DNA of 64,000 nt from Acinetobacter variabilis (GTDB taxonomy: Bacteria > Pseudomonadota > Gammaproteobacteria > Pseudomonadales > Moraxellaceae): contig NZ_KB850112.1 of NCBI RefSeq assembly GCF_000369625.1, forward strand, positions 35,194-99,193, written 5' to 3'. Under the pieces are notes generated by a model, which had not been told where the DNA came from, made no database searches, and saw nothing but the letters and a program-made list of their open reading frames with translations. A program made the translations under genes and the position numbers. Numbering within the stretch: position 1 is the first letter of the stretch; each line of letters begins with the position of its first letter. Below, in pieces: positions 1 through 8,293 of the stretch.

Positions 1-128
1 ATAATTTGGTTTTGATGAACATCAAATTCAGCACTCAATTCAGCAAGTGTTTTTTCTGCTTTAATCGCAGCAAGTGCTACCTTAGCTTTAAAATCATTTG
101 AATGATTTCTTCTTGGTCTACGTGCCAT
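1..128 (-). CDS. IS3-family transposase OrfA, N-terminal fragment
   Basis: The ATG is at 128 on the minus strand and the frame is open to the window edge (42 codons). The protein opens MARRPRRNHSNDFKAK and continues with the KVALAAIKAEKTLAEL pattern, the helix-turn-helix region of IS3-family OrfA proteins (HTH_Tnp_1). It would bind the IS ends and, after a programmed frameshift, be fused to the DDE catalytic OrfB, which lies outside the window. The truncation is caused only by the window edge as far as can be seen. Confidence 0.75.
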   Translation of the reverse strand, partial: MARRPRRNHSNDFKAKVALAAIKAEKTLAELSAEFDVHQNQI

Positions 129-180
129 AAAATACTCCATATATTGATGTTTATAACATCATTTGAGGAGCAGAATATCA
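1..180 (-). mobile_element. Partial IS3-family insertion sequence, one end only
   Basis: The left edge of the window holds one end of an IS that continues beyond it. The end reads inward on the minus strand as TGATATTCTGCTCCTC and stops at about position 180, directly beside the stop codon of the next gene. The enclosed reading frame is the start of an IS3-type OrfA. The other end, and so the target duplication, cannot be seen. Confidence 0.7.
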
Positions 181-181
181 C

Positions 182-1144
182 TTATAGGAGTTGTTCAAAT
201 TTACGGATCCATCTCTCAACATTGTCTGGATGTTCATAAACATCACAAGTTTCAAAAAATTTAGCTAATATTATTTCAGCTACTAATTTATAAGCAATTA
301 AATTTTGTCCACTCATAGATCTACTTCTAATAGAAAGAGGCAAAATTTCGTCTATCATCCATATATATCTTAAATCTGCACACTGTGGATCAGTATCAGG
401 TATTAAATCGAGGCTTCTCTTATAGATTGAGTTAATCTCAATTGCTAAATCTTGCTTTAAATGATCTCCTGTACGTTCAATAAAATCATCTACTTCATAG
501 GCACGATAAGAATTTTGTCTTAGTCGCATAGCAATACCAGGTGATAATTTATTTAAAAGTAATTTATCTTCAAAATTAGGTACTTCAAAAAATGAACTAG
601 AGCAATCTAAATAATTGGTATGTACTCTTTCAATTAAATTATTAACTAATTCAGATAACATTCCATAATCTATATCTTCTGGTAAGTCACCTAAAGGACA
701 AGTGTTAAGGATTTCTTCTTGAATATCTTCATTTAACTTTAAAAATGCATCTAGTAAATGCCTACTAGCAAATGGCTCACAGTTTGTTAATTTTTTTTCC
801 TTTTTAAAATTAAATAGTTTATTTTGGACAAGTGCTGAAACACCTTCAAACCTATCATTAATCACAAAATAATATTTTTCTACCGTTCCCCATTTTTGTT
901 CTAATTTATCAAAATCTGTAAAAGCCTTTTCCACTTCACTTACAGGGTTAGAATTAGTAGTGGGTTTAGGACCATATACTTGAAAATAACATTTTTCCGC
1001 TTCCACCCAACCATCATTCCCACCATCGCCCCAACGTCCAGCTGGAGTTACAGCTTGAAATCCTTGAACTGAATGGTGCATAACATTAGAAAAAAGCTTT
1101 TGAAAACTTTCTCCGCTTGATTCATATACTTTTAATTTAAACAT
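182..1144 (-). CDS. Putative restriction-endonuclease-like conflict protein (ABC-3C-like N-terminus)
   Basis: A 320-aa soluble protein. Residues about 11-60 contain GESFQKLF, then GRWGDGGNDGW (36-46), then CYFQVYGPK (52-60). This resembles the nuclease-like N-terminal domain seen in ABC-three-component and related phage-conflict proteins, where the Asp of GDGG.DG and the following Q.Y/K strand sit at the putative active site. That family link is inferred by eye. The rest is helical with no motif I recognise. I chose ATG 1144 because AAGGAAG lies 7 bases upstream; a longer frame begins at 1168 inside the neighbouring IS. That Shine-Dalgarno belongs to the IS5-family terminal repeat. Before insertion the frame was open further upstream to an ATG at 2123, so the native N-terminus may have been about 10 residues longer. 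The gene sits between two insertion sequences, and its function is unproven. Confidence 0.55.
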   Translation of the reverse strand: MFKLKVYESSGESFQKLFSNVMHHSVQGFQAVTPAGRWGDGGNDGWVEAEKCYFQVYGPKPTTNSNPVSEVEKAFTDFDKLEQKWGTVEKYYFVINDRFEGVSALVQNKLFNFKKEKKLTNCEPFASRHLLDAFLKLNEDIQEEILNTCPLGDLPEDIDYGMLSELVNNLIERVHTNYLDCSSSFFEVPNFEDKLLLNKLSPGIAMRLRQNSYRAYEVDDFIERTGDHLKQDLAIEINSIYKRSLDLIPDTDPQCADLRYIWMIDEILPLSIRSRSMSGQNLIAYKLVAEIILAKFFETCDVYEHPDNVERWIRKFEQLL

Positions 1145-1157
1145 CAATAGACTTCCT

Positions 1158-1565
1158 TCATAAATCATTTTTCAACCAATTTAATTGTTTATCTTTCACC
1201 CAATCTAAATTGTATATGCCAGCAAGTAAATTAAACCGCAGGTTTAATCGTTTACGACGATTTCTATATACACAAGATAAAATCTTAAAACATTTCATCC
1301 TTCCAAATACATGCTCTACTTGAATTCGTCTACGACCAATCTCTTTATTTAACTTTTTTAATTCAGAATCTAGTTGTTCAGTTTTCTTTGCTTTAGATGG
1401 CATGAGGCATCCAAAACCCAATTTCTTTATCCCTAAATACCCCTTATCAACGATAAAAAAGGGCTTAAATTTTAATTTCCTCATGCTTTTTTTGAATATT
1501 TTAAAATCATGCATGCTTCCATGACTTCCACATACACTCAGTATTTCACCTGTTGTATAGTGCAT
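1158..1565 (-). CDS. IS5-family transposase, second reading frame (C-terminal catalytic half)
   Basis: 135 aa from the first ATG, but homology begins earlier in this frame at KKWYSGKKKRHTFK (about 1628). It holds the second catalytic aspartate in FFIVDKGYLG and the glutamate in RRRIQVEHVFGRMK, completing the DDE triad of DDE_Tnp_4. It is expected to be made only as a fusion with the upstream frame across the poly-A run. The stop lies 8 bases inside the IS end. Confidence 0.85.
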   Translation of the reverse strand: MHYTTGEILSVCGSHGSMHDFKIFKKSMRKLKFKPFFIVDKGYLGIKKLGFGCLMPSKAKKTEQLDSELKKLNKEIGRRRIQVEHVFGRMKCFKILSCVYRNRRKRLNLRFNLLAGIYNLDWVKDKQLNWLKNDL

Positions 1566-1605
1566 AGATAGCTGAAATTTAAAGGTATGTCGCTTTTTTT
1601 TACCG

Positions 1606-2010
1606 CTATACCATTTCTTCTGTTTTTTTTGGACGTTGAACTAATATTTCAGTTGCATCAATCACAACAACTTCCCAATCCACTTCATCTCGATTAGGAA
1701 GTTGTTTTGGCAAGTTAAATTTTCCAGAACGGATTAAGGTATCTTCAATAACACGTGTGATACGAATTGCACTCGTTTCAGATACACCGTAACTCATACC
1801 AAGATGAAAAAATGTTCGATATTCTCTCCAATATTCTATACATAAGAGCAAACGATCTTCCAACGGTAATTTATGCGGTCGTCCTTTACCAATATGACAA
1901 GGTAAATGCTTATTTAGCTCGGCCAACATGAGGTTAAATGTAGCCCAGCTAACACCGGTAAGCCTACGAAATTTAACGTCTGATAATTTTTGAATATCTT
2001 TGAATTTCAT
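1606..2010 (-). CDS. IS5-family transposase, first reading frame (N-terminal half)
   Basis: 134 aa containing the HTH_Tnp_4-type DNA-binding region (GVSWATFNLMLAEL, then GRPHKLPLEDRLLLCIEYWREY) and the first catalytic aspartate in VVVIDATE near the C-terminus. The frame ends soon after a run of eight A residues. Removing one A joins it to the downstream frame that encodes the rest of the DDE domain. This could be programmed frameshifting or transcriptional slippage, as in other IS427-type elements, or a mutation. Confidence 0.85.
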   Translation of the reverse strand: MKFKDIQKLSDVKFRRLTGVSWATFNLMLAELNKHLPCHIGKGRPHKLPLEDRLLLCIEYWREYRTFFHLGMSYGVSETSAIRITRVIEDTLIRSGKFNLPKQLPNRDEVDWEVVVIDATEILVQRPKKTEEMV

Positions 2011-2262
2011 CCAAGAATTATCCCTTGAATTAAATAATTTTGCTGATTAATTTAAGATCAAATAAATTGTACGTTTTTTGATTTATGACGGAAGTCTAAT
2101 CTATAAAAGAATTTTTTAGACATATTAACCAATTTTTTATTATCGATAACTTGCGATATTTTTATAGTTAATAAGATCCTTTGTAAAGTTATAAAAGCTT
2201 ATAACTTTTTAATTATTAAATTATATTACTGCTAATTAAATAGAGAGAAAAATCTAAAAATC

Positions 2263-2925
2263 ATGAAACCATTTCAATTTTTACCATTACTATCAATTTT
2301 ATTTCCCACAATAACTCAAGCTGAAAACTTATCAGTTATACCTTATTTCCAAGGATATGGAACATATGAGTTTGGGGTTATTGTGAAAAAGCTAATGCCT
2401 AAAGAACAGCATGTATGGTGGGATTACTTATCAAATGAAAAAAATATTAAATGGTTAACAAGTGGATCTAAAGAAATTATTAACTATGACGGCTCTATAG
2501 AATCTTCTAGACAAGGTTTGGTCCGTATTAATGTTTTAGGTAGTACCCCAACAATTCTCAAAGATCGTAAGTATGAACTCCCTTGGACAATAACCTATAA
2601 GGGGGGACAGGCAAGATTTGGAGTTACGAAAGTATTGTTAGAACCTGGAGATATAACTAATGGCTGTTTTGGTTATCCAACAAGTAATTGTTCATTTGAA
2701 CATATTCCATCTTTAAAAAAGCAGGGGATTATTACTAAAAAGATTTGTTTAGATAAAACAAAAAATTCACTTGTATATGAAGCTTATCAACTATCTGCTG
2801 CTGGAAAAAAAACCACTTATCTTTACAAGGTAAACAGTATTGGATCTGGTGGAGATTCTACAAGTTTTGAACTTTACTACTCATCAAATGCACAAGAATT
2901 TTGTTCTCAAATTGATGTTTTTTAA
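2263..2925 (+). CDS. Secreted protein of unknown function
   Basis: 220 aa with a clear Sec signal peptide (MKPFQFLPLLSILF..., predicted cleavage after TQA, residue 20). The mature part is mostly beta-type sequence with four cysteines (135, 143, 162, 214), enough for two disulfides in the periplasm. I recognise no family. It is divergent from the nuclease-like gene and IS5 element, stands alone, and has a weak Shine-Dalgarno (AGAGAG, rather distant). Base composition is very AT-rich, like the rest of the island, which suggests acquired cargo. Confidence 0.7.
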   Translation: MKPFQFLPLLSILFPTITQAENLSVIPYFQGYGTYEFGVIVKKLMPKEQHVWWDYLSNEKNIKWLTSGSKEIINYDGSIESSRQGLVRINVLGSTPTILKDRKYELPWTITYKGGQARFGVTKVLLEPGDITNGCFGYPTSNCSFEHIPSLKKQGIITKKICLDKTKNSLVYEAYQLSAAGKKTTYLYKVNSIGSGGDSTSFELYYSSNAQEFCSQIDVF

Positions 2926-3265
2926 TTAAAGGGCTTATTTTTATAACTTATTGATGTAACTTTTTGCCAATTTTACCTTATAAAAAAAATACTTGACTAT
3001 TTCCTTCATGGGGTTGTTTCCTTAAATAGCTAAAACAACCCTATTTTTAAAAAAAATTAACCATAAGTTATTGTTTTATATTAGAAATATTTTAAAAAAG
3101 AATCAAAATTATTTTTTTTGGTAGCTTATGCTAATAAATAAAGTAGTTTTACCTCACTCAACTAAATCTCTTTGAGTTTTGTTCTTTAATTTAACGAGTG
3201 TTGTAAAAAGATTCAGGACATTGCCCTTTTATAGAATGTAAATTTTTATTATTTAGACTAAGTAT
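2926..3265. other. AT-rich intergenic stretch, no gene seen
   Basis: About 340 bases between the secreted protein and the terminator at 3266. No open frame with a ribosome binding site, RNA gene or clear repeat was found. Confidence 0.5.
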
Positions 3266-3297
3266 TAAAAGACCCACTGAAGTGGGTCTTATTTTAA
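3266..3297. terminator. Intrinsic terminator, probably bidirectional
   Basis: Stem AAGACCCACT / AGTGGGTCTT with a short GA loop, flanked by A/T runs on both sides. On the minus strand it lies directly downstream of the 149-aa gene. Confidence 0.8.
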
Positions 3298-3305
3298 TTT
3301 CTTTT

Positions 3306-3755
3306 TTAACCTAAGCCTATTACGACTTGAGCTCCCTGAAAAGTATTACCTGAAAAACTTGATCCACCAATACTAAGGCTTTCTTGATTTCCAGTAATAT
3401 TTAAGCCAATTGGCCTTAGATCCAATTTGGAAATAACTGCAGAATCACTCCCTGTCTTTTTAATTCTCAAAATTTTTGTAGTTCCAATAAAAATCTCAAT
3501 TACCCCTTCTTCAGGTTTAGTGACCTCAACACCTTTTACAGTTGGAACATTTCTATCAACTAACAATATTAATTCTTTCGTTGATGAATTTTGCACAGCT
3601 TGAAGCCAAATTACAGGACCTGGGCCATTTCCGACTAGCAATGGTAATTCACTACCTAAAGAAAATGGAAAACCACCACCTAAAACCTTATTGCTACATA
3701 AATTAAGCGTTTGGAATGCTTTGTAGTCTGTTGGAAGATTATGAAGACTATACAT
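3306..3755 (-). CDS. Hypothetical soluble glycine-rich protein, second gene of a coupled pair
   Basis: 149 aa with no signal peptide or membrane segment. Composition is beta-prone and glycine-rich, with GGGFPFSLGSELPLL and a C-terminal SIGGSSFSGNTFQG. I recognise no domain. Its ATG overlaps the stop of the upstream membrane-protein gene in a TAATG junction at 3755, so the two were translationally coupled. The upstream partner is now split by an IS3-family insertion, so expression of this gene may be lost or driven from the IS. The pair looks like cargo of the integrase island. Defence or toxin roles are possible, but nothing in the sequence shows one. Confidence 0.65.
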   Translation of the reverse strand: MYSLHNLPTDYKAFQTLNLCSNKVLGGGFPFSLGSELPLLVGNGPGPVIWLQAVQNSSTKELILLVDRNVPTVKGVEVTKPEEGVIEIFIGTTKILRIKKTGSDSAVISKLDLRPIGLNITGNQESLSIGGSSFSGNTFQGAQVVIGLG

Positions 3756-4016
3756 TACTTATCCTTCGCCTTAACAGTTGATCGTGATGGAGGGTTACTT
3801 TTGAAATGTTCATCTATACGCTTTAGAAGTTCTTTTTTAGGATTTGGAACTATATAAAGACCAATAAAATAACCAATACATGCAATACCTACTGCCACAA
3901 AACCTGTAACCACCTCATATGGTTCTAACTTTGTTGCATAACCAAGTTGTTGAGCTATAAATCTTCCCACACTTGTAAGAAGTAATCCAAAACCTATAAA
4001 GAACACACTGCTTGAA
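3755..4016 (-). pseudogene. 3' part of a two-TM membrane protein gene interrupted by an IS
   Basis: The fragment encodes two hydrophobic segments (VFFIGFGLLLTSVGRFIAQQ and VVTGFVAVGIACIGYFIGLYIV) and a basic C-terminal tail of about 30 residues. A GTG at 4006 gives an 83-aa frame, but this is only the distal half. Deleting the IS3-family element (4017-5325) and one copy of its TGAA duplication joins it in frame, with no stop, to the fragment at 5326-5505. The result is an uninterrupted protein of about 145 aa: roughly 60 soluble residues, two membrane helices and a cytoplasmic tail. The stop overlaps the start of the 149-aa gene. Family unknown. Confidence 0.75.
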
Positions 4017-4066
4017 TGAACCGTACCGGGTTTGTCGGAGAGTCAATATTCTGAGAGACTACCCCG

Positions 4067-4384
4067 ATGACAAAATTAAAATATACCCCTGAAATCAGAG
4101 AAAGAGCGGTTCAATTATTGATTGAATCTGAAAAAGATTATCCTTCTACTTGGGCTGCAATCACAGCAATTGCGCCTAAGATTGGTTGTACTCCTGAAAC
4201 ACTTCGTGCCTGGCATCAAAAGCATTTAGATCAGCAAAATCCTATTAAAGTACAACAGATATCTGATCAAGAAAAAATGAAGCAAATGGAACGTGAAATT
4301 AAAGAATTAAAGCGTGCCAATGAAATTCTACGTAAAGCAGCCGCTTTTTTCGCCCAGGCGGAGCTCGACCGCCCACACAAATAA
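4067..4384 (+). CDS. IS3-family transposase OrfA
   Basis: 105 aa: a helix-turn-helix (YTPEIRERAVQLLIE ... GCTPETLRAWHQKH) followed by a leucine-zipper-like coiled coil (EKMKQMEREIKELKRANEIL). It ends RKAAAFFAQAELDRPHK. The run T TTT TTC in the codons for A-F-F fits a -1 slippery heptamer, which would fuse OrfA to OrfB. The stop and the OrfB ATG overlap. It binds the IS ends and dimerises the transposase. Confidence 0.9.
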   Translation: MTKLKYTPEIRERAVQLLIESEKDYPSTWAAITAIAPKIGCTPETLRAWHQKHLDQQNPIKVQQISDQEKMKQMEREIKELKRANEILRKAAAFFAQAELDRPHK

Positions 4385-5286
4385 TGGTGGATTTCATCCA
4401 TAACAATAAAGATCGATATGGTGTTGATGCGATTTGTAGGATTTTACCGATCGCAGCTTCAACCTATTACCGAACTTTAGATCTCGCGGACAATCCAGAA
4501 CATCGAGCGAAACGAGATCTACATGATGAGCATCATGCTGAACAAATTCAACGAATTTGGAAAGAAAGTTCAGGTCGATATGGTGTGCGTAAGGTCTGGC
4601 AACAATTGAAACGTGAAGGTTATGTTATCGCACGTTGTACAGTTGCTCGATTGATGCAGAAGCTAGGTATACAAGGTGTTTGGCGTGGTAAGAATAAACA
4701 AACCACCCGTAGCCGAGATGATCAAAAAAGAGCAGATGATTTAGTGAAACGTAATTTTAATGCTGATCATCCTGACCAACTGTGGGTGAGTGACTTTACG
4801 TATATTCAAACTCATTCAGGCTGGGTCTATACCGCCTTTATTATTGATGTGTTCTCACGAGCAATTGTTGGTTGGAAAGTATCGACACGGATGAATACAG
4901 ATATGGTGCTCGATGCATTAGAGCAAGCCTTGCACGATCGAGGCATGCCAAAGAATGTGATTCATCATTCCGATAGAGGTGTTCAATATCTTTCTATTCG
5001 CTATACCAATCGTTTAGAAGCTGCAAATTTACGAGCATCAGTCGGTACAACTGGTGATTCATACGATAATGCTCTGGCTGAAACGGTGAATGGCTTATAC
5101 AAAACAGAGGTGATTGAATATTTAAAAGCAGATTGGCAAGGTTTAGCAGATGTACAACTTGCGACACTAAACTGGGTAGATTGGTTCAATAAAAAGCGTG
5201 TACACAGTGCACTGGGTTATGTATCGCCTTTTGAGTTTGAAGCAATGTACTATGATAAGATTAACCCGTTAGGTCAGGTGGCCTAA
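4384..5286 (+). CDS. IS3-family transposase OrfB (DDE integrase domain)
   Basis: 300 aa. An HTH_21 region (GRYGVRKVWQQLKREG) precedes the rve core. Catalytic residues are visible as D in LWVSDFTYI, D in IHHSDRGVQYLS and E in NALAETVNGLYKTEVI. Length and layout are those of a complete, unmutated IS3-type OrfB. It is expected to act as the OrfAB frameshift fusion. The C-terminus has the usual HSALGYVSPFEFE motif. Confidence 0.93.
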   Translation: MVDFIHNNKDRYGVDAICRILPIAASTYYRTLDLADNPEHRAKRDLHDEHHAEQIQRIWKESSGRYGVRKVWQQLKREGYVIARCTVARLMQKLGIQGVWRGKNKQTTRSRDDQKRADDLVKRNFNADHPDQLWVSDFTYIQTHSGWVYTAFIIDVFSRAIVGWKVSTRMNTDMVLDALEQALHDRGMPKNVIHHSDRGVQYLSIRYTNRLEAANLRASVGTTGDSYDNALAETVNGLYKTEVIEYLKADWQGLADVQLATLNWVDWFNKKRVHSALGYVSPFEFEAMYYDKINPLGQVA

Positions 5287-5325
5287 CTTAAATAAAAAAG
5301 TCTCCGACAAACCCGGTACGGTTCA

Positions 5326-5505
5326 TGAAAGCAAGTCAAATCGTCTTTGAGGGCTTTTAAGGTGATAAAAATCCACAATAGTGAGTGGGTAATCCATGTG
5401 AGAGGTTAAGCTAAATCCTGCTTCCATAACAGCATCTTCAACTTGAAGTGTTACCTCTACTGTTTGATTTTCTAATCCTTTATTTTGCACATCTGATTCA
5501 CACAA
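5326..5505 (-). pseudogene. 5' part of the IS-interrupted two-TM membrane protein gene
   Basis: Encodes the soluble N-terminal segment (about 60 residues, ending SPQRRFDLLS) of the protein whose membrane half lies at 3755-4016. At the IS border the frame now meets a TGA supplied by the IS end. The start is uncertain: the first usable codon is TTG at 5505 with a GGA about 10 bases upstream, and there is no in-frame ATG before the preceding stop, so the original 5' end may itself be altered. Confidence 0.65.
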
Positions 5506-5639
5506 ATATGAGTTAATCCGATTATATGTATATTTATTAATTAATAAACTAGATATGTCTCATATTGCATTCACCTAGCCAGTTAATTTTTTAGCTTACG
5601 TTTACCTATTTCTTAAATCTCTTAAATTTTCACAGAAGA

Positions 5640-5848
5640 TCTATTTTTCATGGGTAATATGGGTAACAGCCTTTCTATACAAGCATTTCACCCTGTTACC
5701 TTTATTTATTTATTTAGGTAACATGGGTAACGATTGAAGGCGGAATATAGACCTGTTACCTCTGTTGCCTGTTCCTACTTTCAATAGGTAATGCTTGAAA
5801 GTCTTTATTCATGCGGTTGTTACCTATGTTACCCATATTACCTTCATT
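5640..5848. repeat. GGTAAC repeat cluster (iteron-like)
   Basis: The compound motif GGTAAYATGGGTAAC occurs at about 5653-5666 and 5717-5731. A reversed three-unit version lies at 5818-5842. Single GTTACC units lie at 5695 and 5755, with a GGTAAT near 5787. The cluster sits directly behind the primase/helicase-like gene. Repeats of this sort serve as replication-initiator or regulator binding sites in satellites and plasmids, but that role is inferred. No gene was seen in 5506-5848. Confidence 0.65.
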
Positions 5849-8293
5849 TTATGCTTCCCAGCTAAAAATAGCCTCTTTGACGGCGTAAACCTTCACTGAA
5901 TTTTTCCGTGATGGCAAACGAACAGTTTTTTGGCTTTTATTAGAATCATGATCTAGAAGGTTATAGGCTAGTAATACTCTTGCTACTTTTTTGCTGTCAT
6001 ATCCCTTACTAATTTCATTTTTGAACTGTTCAGGCAATACATAAAACAACTTTTCGCTATTCTCTATCTTCCAGTAGCCAACACGATTGTGAATGCGCTC
6101 GATATGGTTAGGGTCGGGTGTAATGGCCTCAAATCGACTTGATTCGTTCGCTTCAAAGAATGCCTTAACATGAGCCATGATTTCTCGATTCTCATAATCT
6201 CCGACCTGCTCAAAACTGCCCAGCCATTGATTAAAGACCTTTTGTACGGCGTTAAATGCTGTGCCTCTTTTCCAACCTGTAATATTGGCCTTAGTTGCAA
6301 GTTCTCCAGCTGTTGCCACCAATGCAAAGTAATTAGCTACCCGGACAATATGGCCTTGTGATTGGTTCATGGTTAAAGCTTGGCGATACTGCTCTAAAAG
6401 CTCTCTAGCTTCGTCCATGTGCTCACCTTTATTGCTGGTCAGGTACTCAAGCCATGCAATGCCAGCTACGCCGTAGCAGTCTGCCATGCGCTTACTAAGT
6501 TCAATAGCTTGTTTCGCTCCACTCTTTGCAAAGTCGATACAGTCAAAAATACCGTACTCTGACTGATCTATATCAATATCAGCTAGGCGTATTTCCTGTC
6601 CTAGCTTAATTTTTTGGCCTTGTTCGATCATAATATCTTTAAGGCTTTTTTCACCACTAGATAGGAAAATAACCTTCCATTGATGCGTAGTTCTTGCTGT
6701 TATTTGTTTAGTCATTCGTGACTTACCTGAACCATTAGCAAGCATGTAGATAATATTGCCTAGCTCTTTTGGATTTACTATCTCTCCAATTTCATCCAGC
6801 ACCAAAAAGCCATCATTGTGCATATAAGCTGTATGTTCTAAGGCGTTCCCTGTGGCTTTCCATGTCCTATAGAATTGCTTTGGGTTACCCCATACAGAAC
6901 TAGCAAGGTTTAACGCTGTGCTTTTCCCTTTAGAAGTGCCACCCTTAATATGAAAGCCTCCGCCTTGCTGGTTAAGAGGGTCCAATAACTGCCCAGCAAA
7001 GGCCGTACACAATGAAAAAACTAATAAGCTATGATTCTCTACCAATTGCGCTATATTGCTTTTCCATTGCTCTAATGTGCCTTTACTTTGGTAGCGATTA
7101 TCTAGAGTATTATTTGATTGATAGACGATTAAATCGCCGTTACTACTCTGTCCGATCTGCTTATGAGGTAATACAAATACGTCATCATGCCAACCAACCC
7201 GATCCACACATAAGGCATATCGATCTGCCTGATAGCTCATTAGATAGCATTGAAGAAGATTTCTTGCTCGCTGGTCTGGTGCAATGGTTACACCTTGATA
7301 GGCTAGGGCTTTGCGTAGGTCTGCACCATCAGTCTGGAATAACTCCATAGATAGAGCCTGGATATGCTCTACCTCGTTATCATCTTTCCAATTAAGCAAT
7401 ACACCCCAGTTATTACTAGAATTATCTCTAGTCTTTGCAATGACCAATACAGGACTTGAAATAAAACGCTTTTGACTTATGCCGTTCTTATCTTCATCAA
7501 CGAAGAACAGCCCATTCTCTGTGATGTGGAAATGTCCATTTTCCCATTTCATCGGTTTAGCCAAGTGGCCTTTAGGCAAAATACTTTTCGATGGTAAAGC
7601 CTCGATAGCTTCATCAATAAACGCCAGCACCTCACTTAAACTTTCATCTTGAGTAAATTCGATCTGAAATTCGCTTACACCAATTTTTAAATACTGGCAT
7701 AGCAATCTAACAGCCGTATTTTTTTCCAGCTTTTGAAATGACTCAAGGCACATTTGTTCAATTCTGACAGGTAAATAAAGCTGCTTATAGCCTGCCTGTG
7801 AGAGCTGATTAATCACAAATTGGATTTGTTCAAAATCAAATGGCTTGAGTTCTGTTTGGTATTTGTTGCATAGGGTCGGCAATATAACCAATACAACGGC
7901 GTACCCAGTTTGGGCAATCTTAAAGAATGATTCTAGGCTATAAGTGATAATAACAGGTTGGTCATAATTAAAATGACCATATTTTGCAAAGCCTTTAGCA
8001 AGCCCATCTGGTATAACAGCTACACGCTGTTCATCTTGCATAACAGCACATTGTATAAGCTCCATGTACCCATTATAGATAGGCATAATTAAAGGTTGTT
8101 TATAATTAACACTATTTATATTTACATTGCTTTGGTCAACGTAGATTGGCTGTTCAGGACTGCCAAAACGTTTAATAAGGGAATACTTTTTATAACTTTC
8201 ATCTTGAGAGTGCAGTATTGCGCAAGATTCTAATATCATCTTTGGATGATTAAGTTCAATAGTATTGAACATTTGGGATGATACTTTTTCCAT
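5849..8293 (-). CDS. DUF927-domain primase/helicase-like protein of a mobile element
   Basis: 814 aa. The N-terminal 240 residues resemble the variable toprim-like part of satellite replication proteins. Residues about 255-530 match the DUF927 superfamily-ATPase type: WGVLLNW near 296, Walker A GGTSKGKST at 451-459, Walker B FLVLDE at 496-501, then an arginine-bearing sensor region. Such proteins unwind or prime the DNA of P4-like satellites and integrative islands. It lies with alpA and the integrase, all on the minus strand, and is bordered by repeat clusters on both sides. The ATG at 8293 follows AGGG closely. The frame is intact, so replication competence is possible. Confidence 0.85.
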   Translation of the reverse strand: MEKVSSQMFNTIELNHPKMILESCAILHSQDESYKKYSLIKRFGSPEQPIYVDQSNVNINSVNYKQPLIMPIYNGYMELIQCAVMQDEQRVAVIPDGLAKGFAKYGHFNYDQPVIITYSLESFFKIAQTGYAVVLVILPTLCNKYQTELKPFDFEQIQFVINQLSQAGYKQLYLPVRIEQMCLESFQKLEKNTAVRLLCQYLKIGVSEFQIEFTQDESLSEVLAFIDEAIEALPSKSILPKGHLAKPMKWENGHFHITENGLFFVDEDKNGISQKRFISSPVLVIAKTRDNSSNNWGVLLNWKDDNEVEHIQALSMELFQTDGADLRKALAYQGVTIAPDQRARNLLQCYLMSYQADRYALCVDRVGWHDDVFVLPHKQIGQSSNGDLIVYQSNNTLDNRYQSKGTLEQWKSNIAQLVENHSLLVFSLCTAFAGQLLDPLNQQGGGFHIKGGTSKGKSTALNLASSVWGNPKQFYRTWKATGNALEHTAYMHNDGFLVLDEIGEIVNPKELGNIIYMLANGSGKSRMTKQITARTTHQWKVIFLSSGEKSLKDIMIEQGQKIKLGQEIRLADIDIDQSEYGIFDCIDFAKSGAKQAIELSKRMADCYGVAGIAWLEYLTSNKGEHMDEARELLEQYRQALTMNQSQGHIVRVANYFALVATAGELATKANITGWKRGTAFNAVQKVFNQWLGSFEQVGDYENREIMAHVKAFFEANESSRFEAITPDPNHIERIHNRVGYWKIENSEKLFYVLPEQFKNEISKGYDSKKVARVLLAYNLLDHDSNKSQKTVRLPSRKNSVKVYAVKEAIFSWEA

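Larger units (their letters stand above)
1150..2096 (-). mobile_element. IS5-family insertion sequence, 947 bp
   Basis: Terminal inverted repeats read inward as GACTTCCTTCATAAATC (from 1150) and GACTTCCGTCATAAATC (from 2096), with one mismatch. Both are flanked by TA (1148-1149 and 2097-2098), matching the 2-bp TA duplication of the IS427-type branch of IS5. It holds a two-frame DDE transposase on the minus strand. It landed at the 5' end of the nuclease-like gene, and its end supplies that gene's present Shine-Dalgarno. Confidence 0.85.
4017..5325 (+). mobile_element. IS3-family insertion sequence, 1309 bp, IS51-like
   Basis: Perfect 25-bp terminal inverted repeats begin TGAACCGTACCGGGTTTGTC at each end. 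TGAA flanks both sides (4013-4016, 5326-5329) as a 4-bp target duplication. It encodes complete OrfA and OrfB. Inserted in, and opposite in orientation to, a membrane-protein gene. Intact ends, frames and duplication indicate a recent, possibly active insertion. Confidence 0.93.

Noticed and set aside
5640-5848. GGTAAC repeats as a CRISPR array
   Set aside because: Units are too short, irregularly spaced and in both orientations; no cas genes.
7012-7350. 112-aa open frame opposite the DUF927 gene
   Set aside because: Shadow of an intact gene with clear ATPase motifs.
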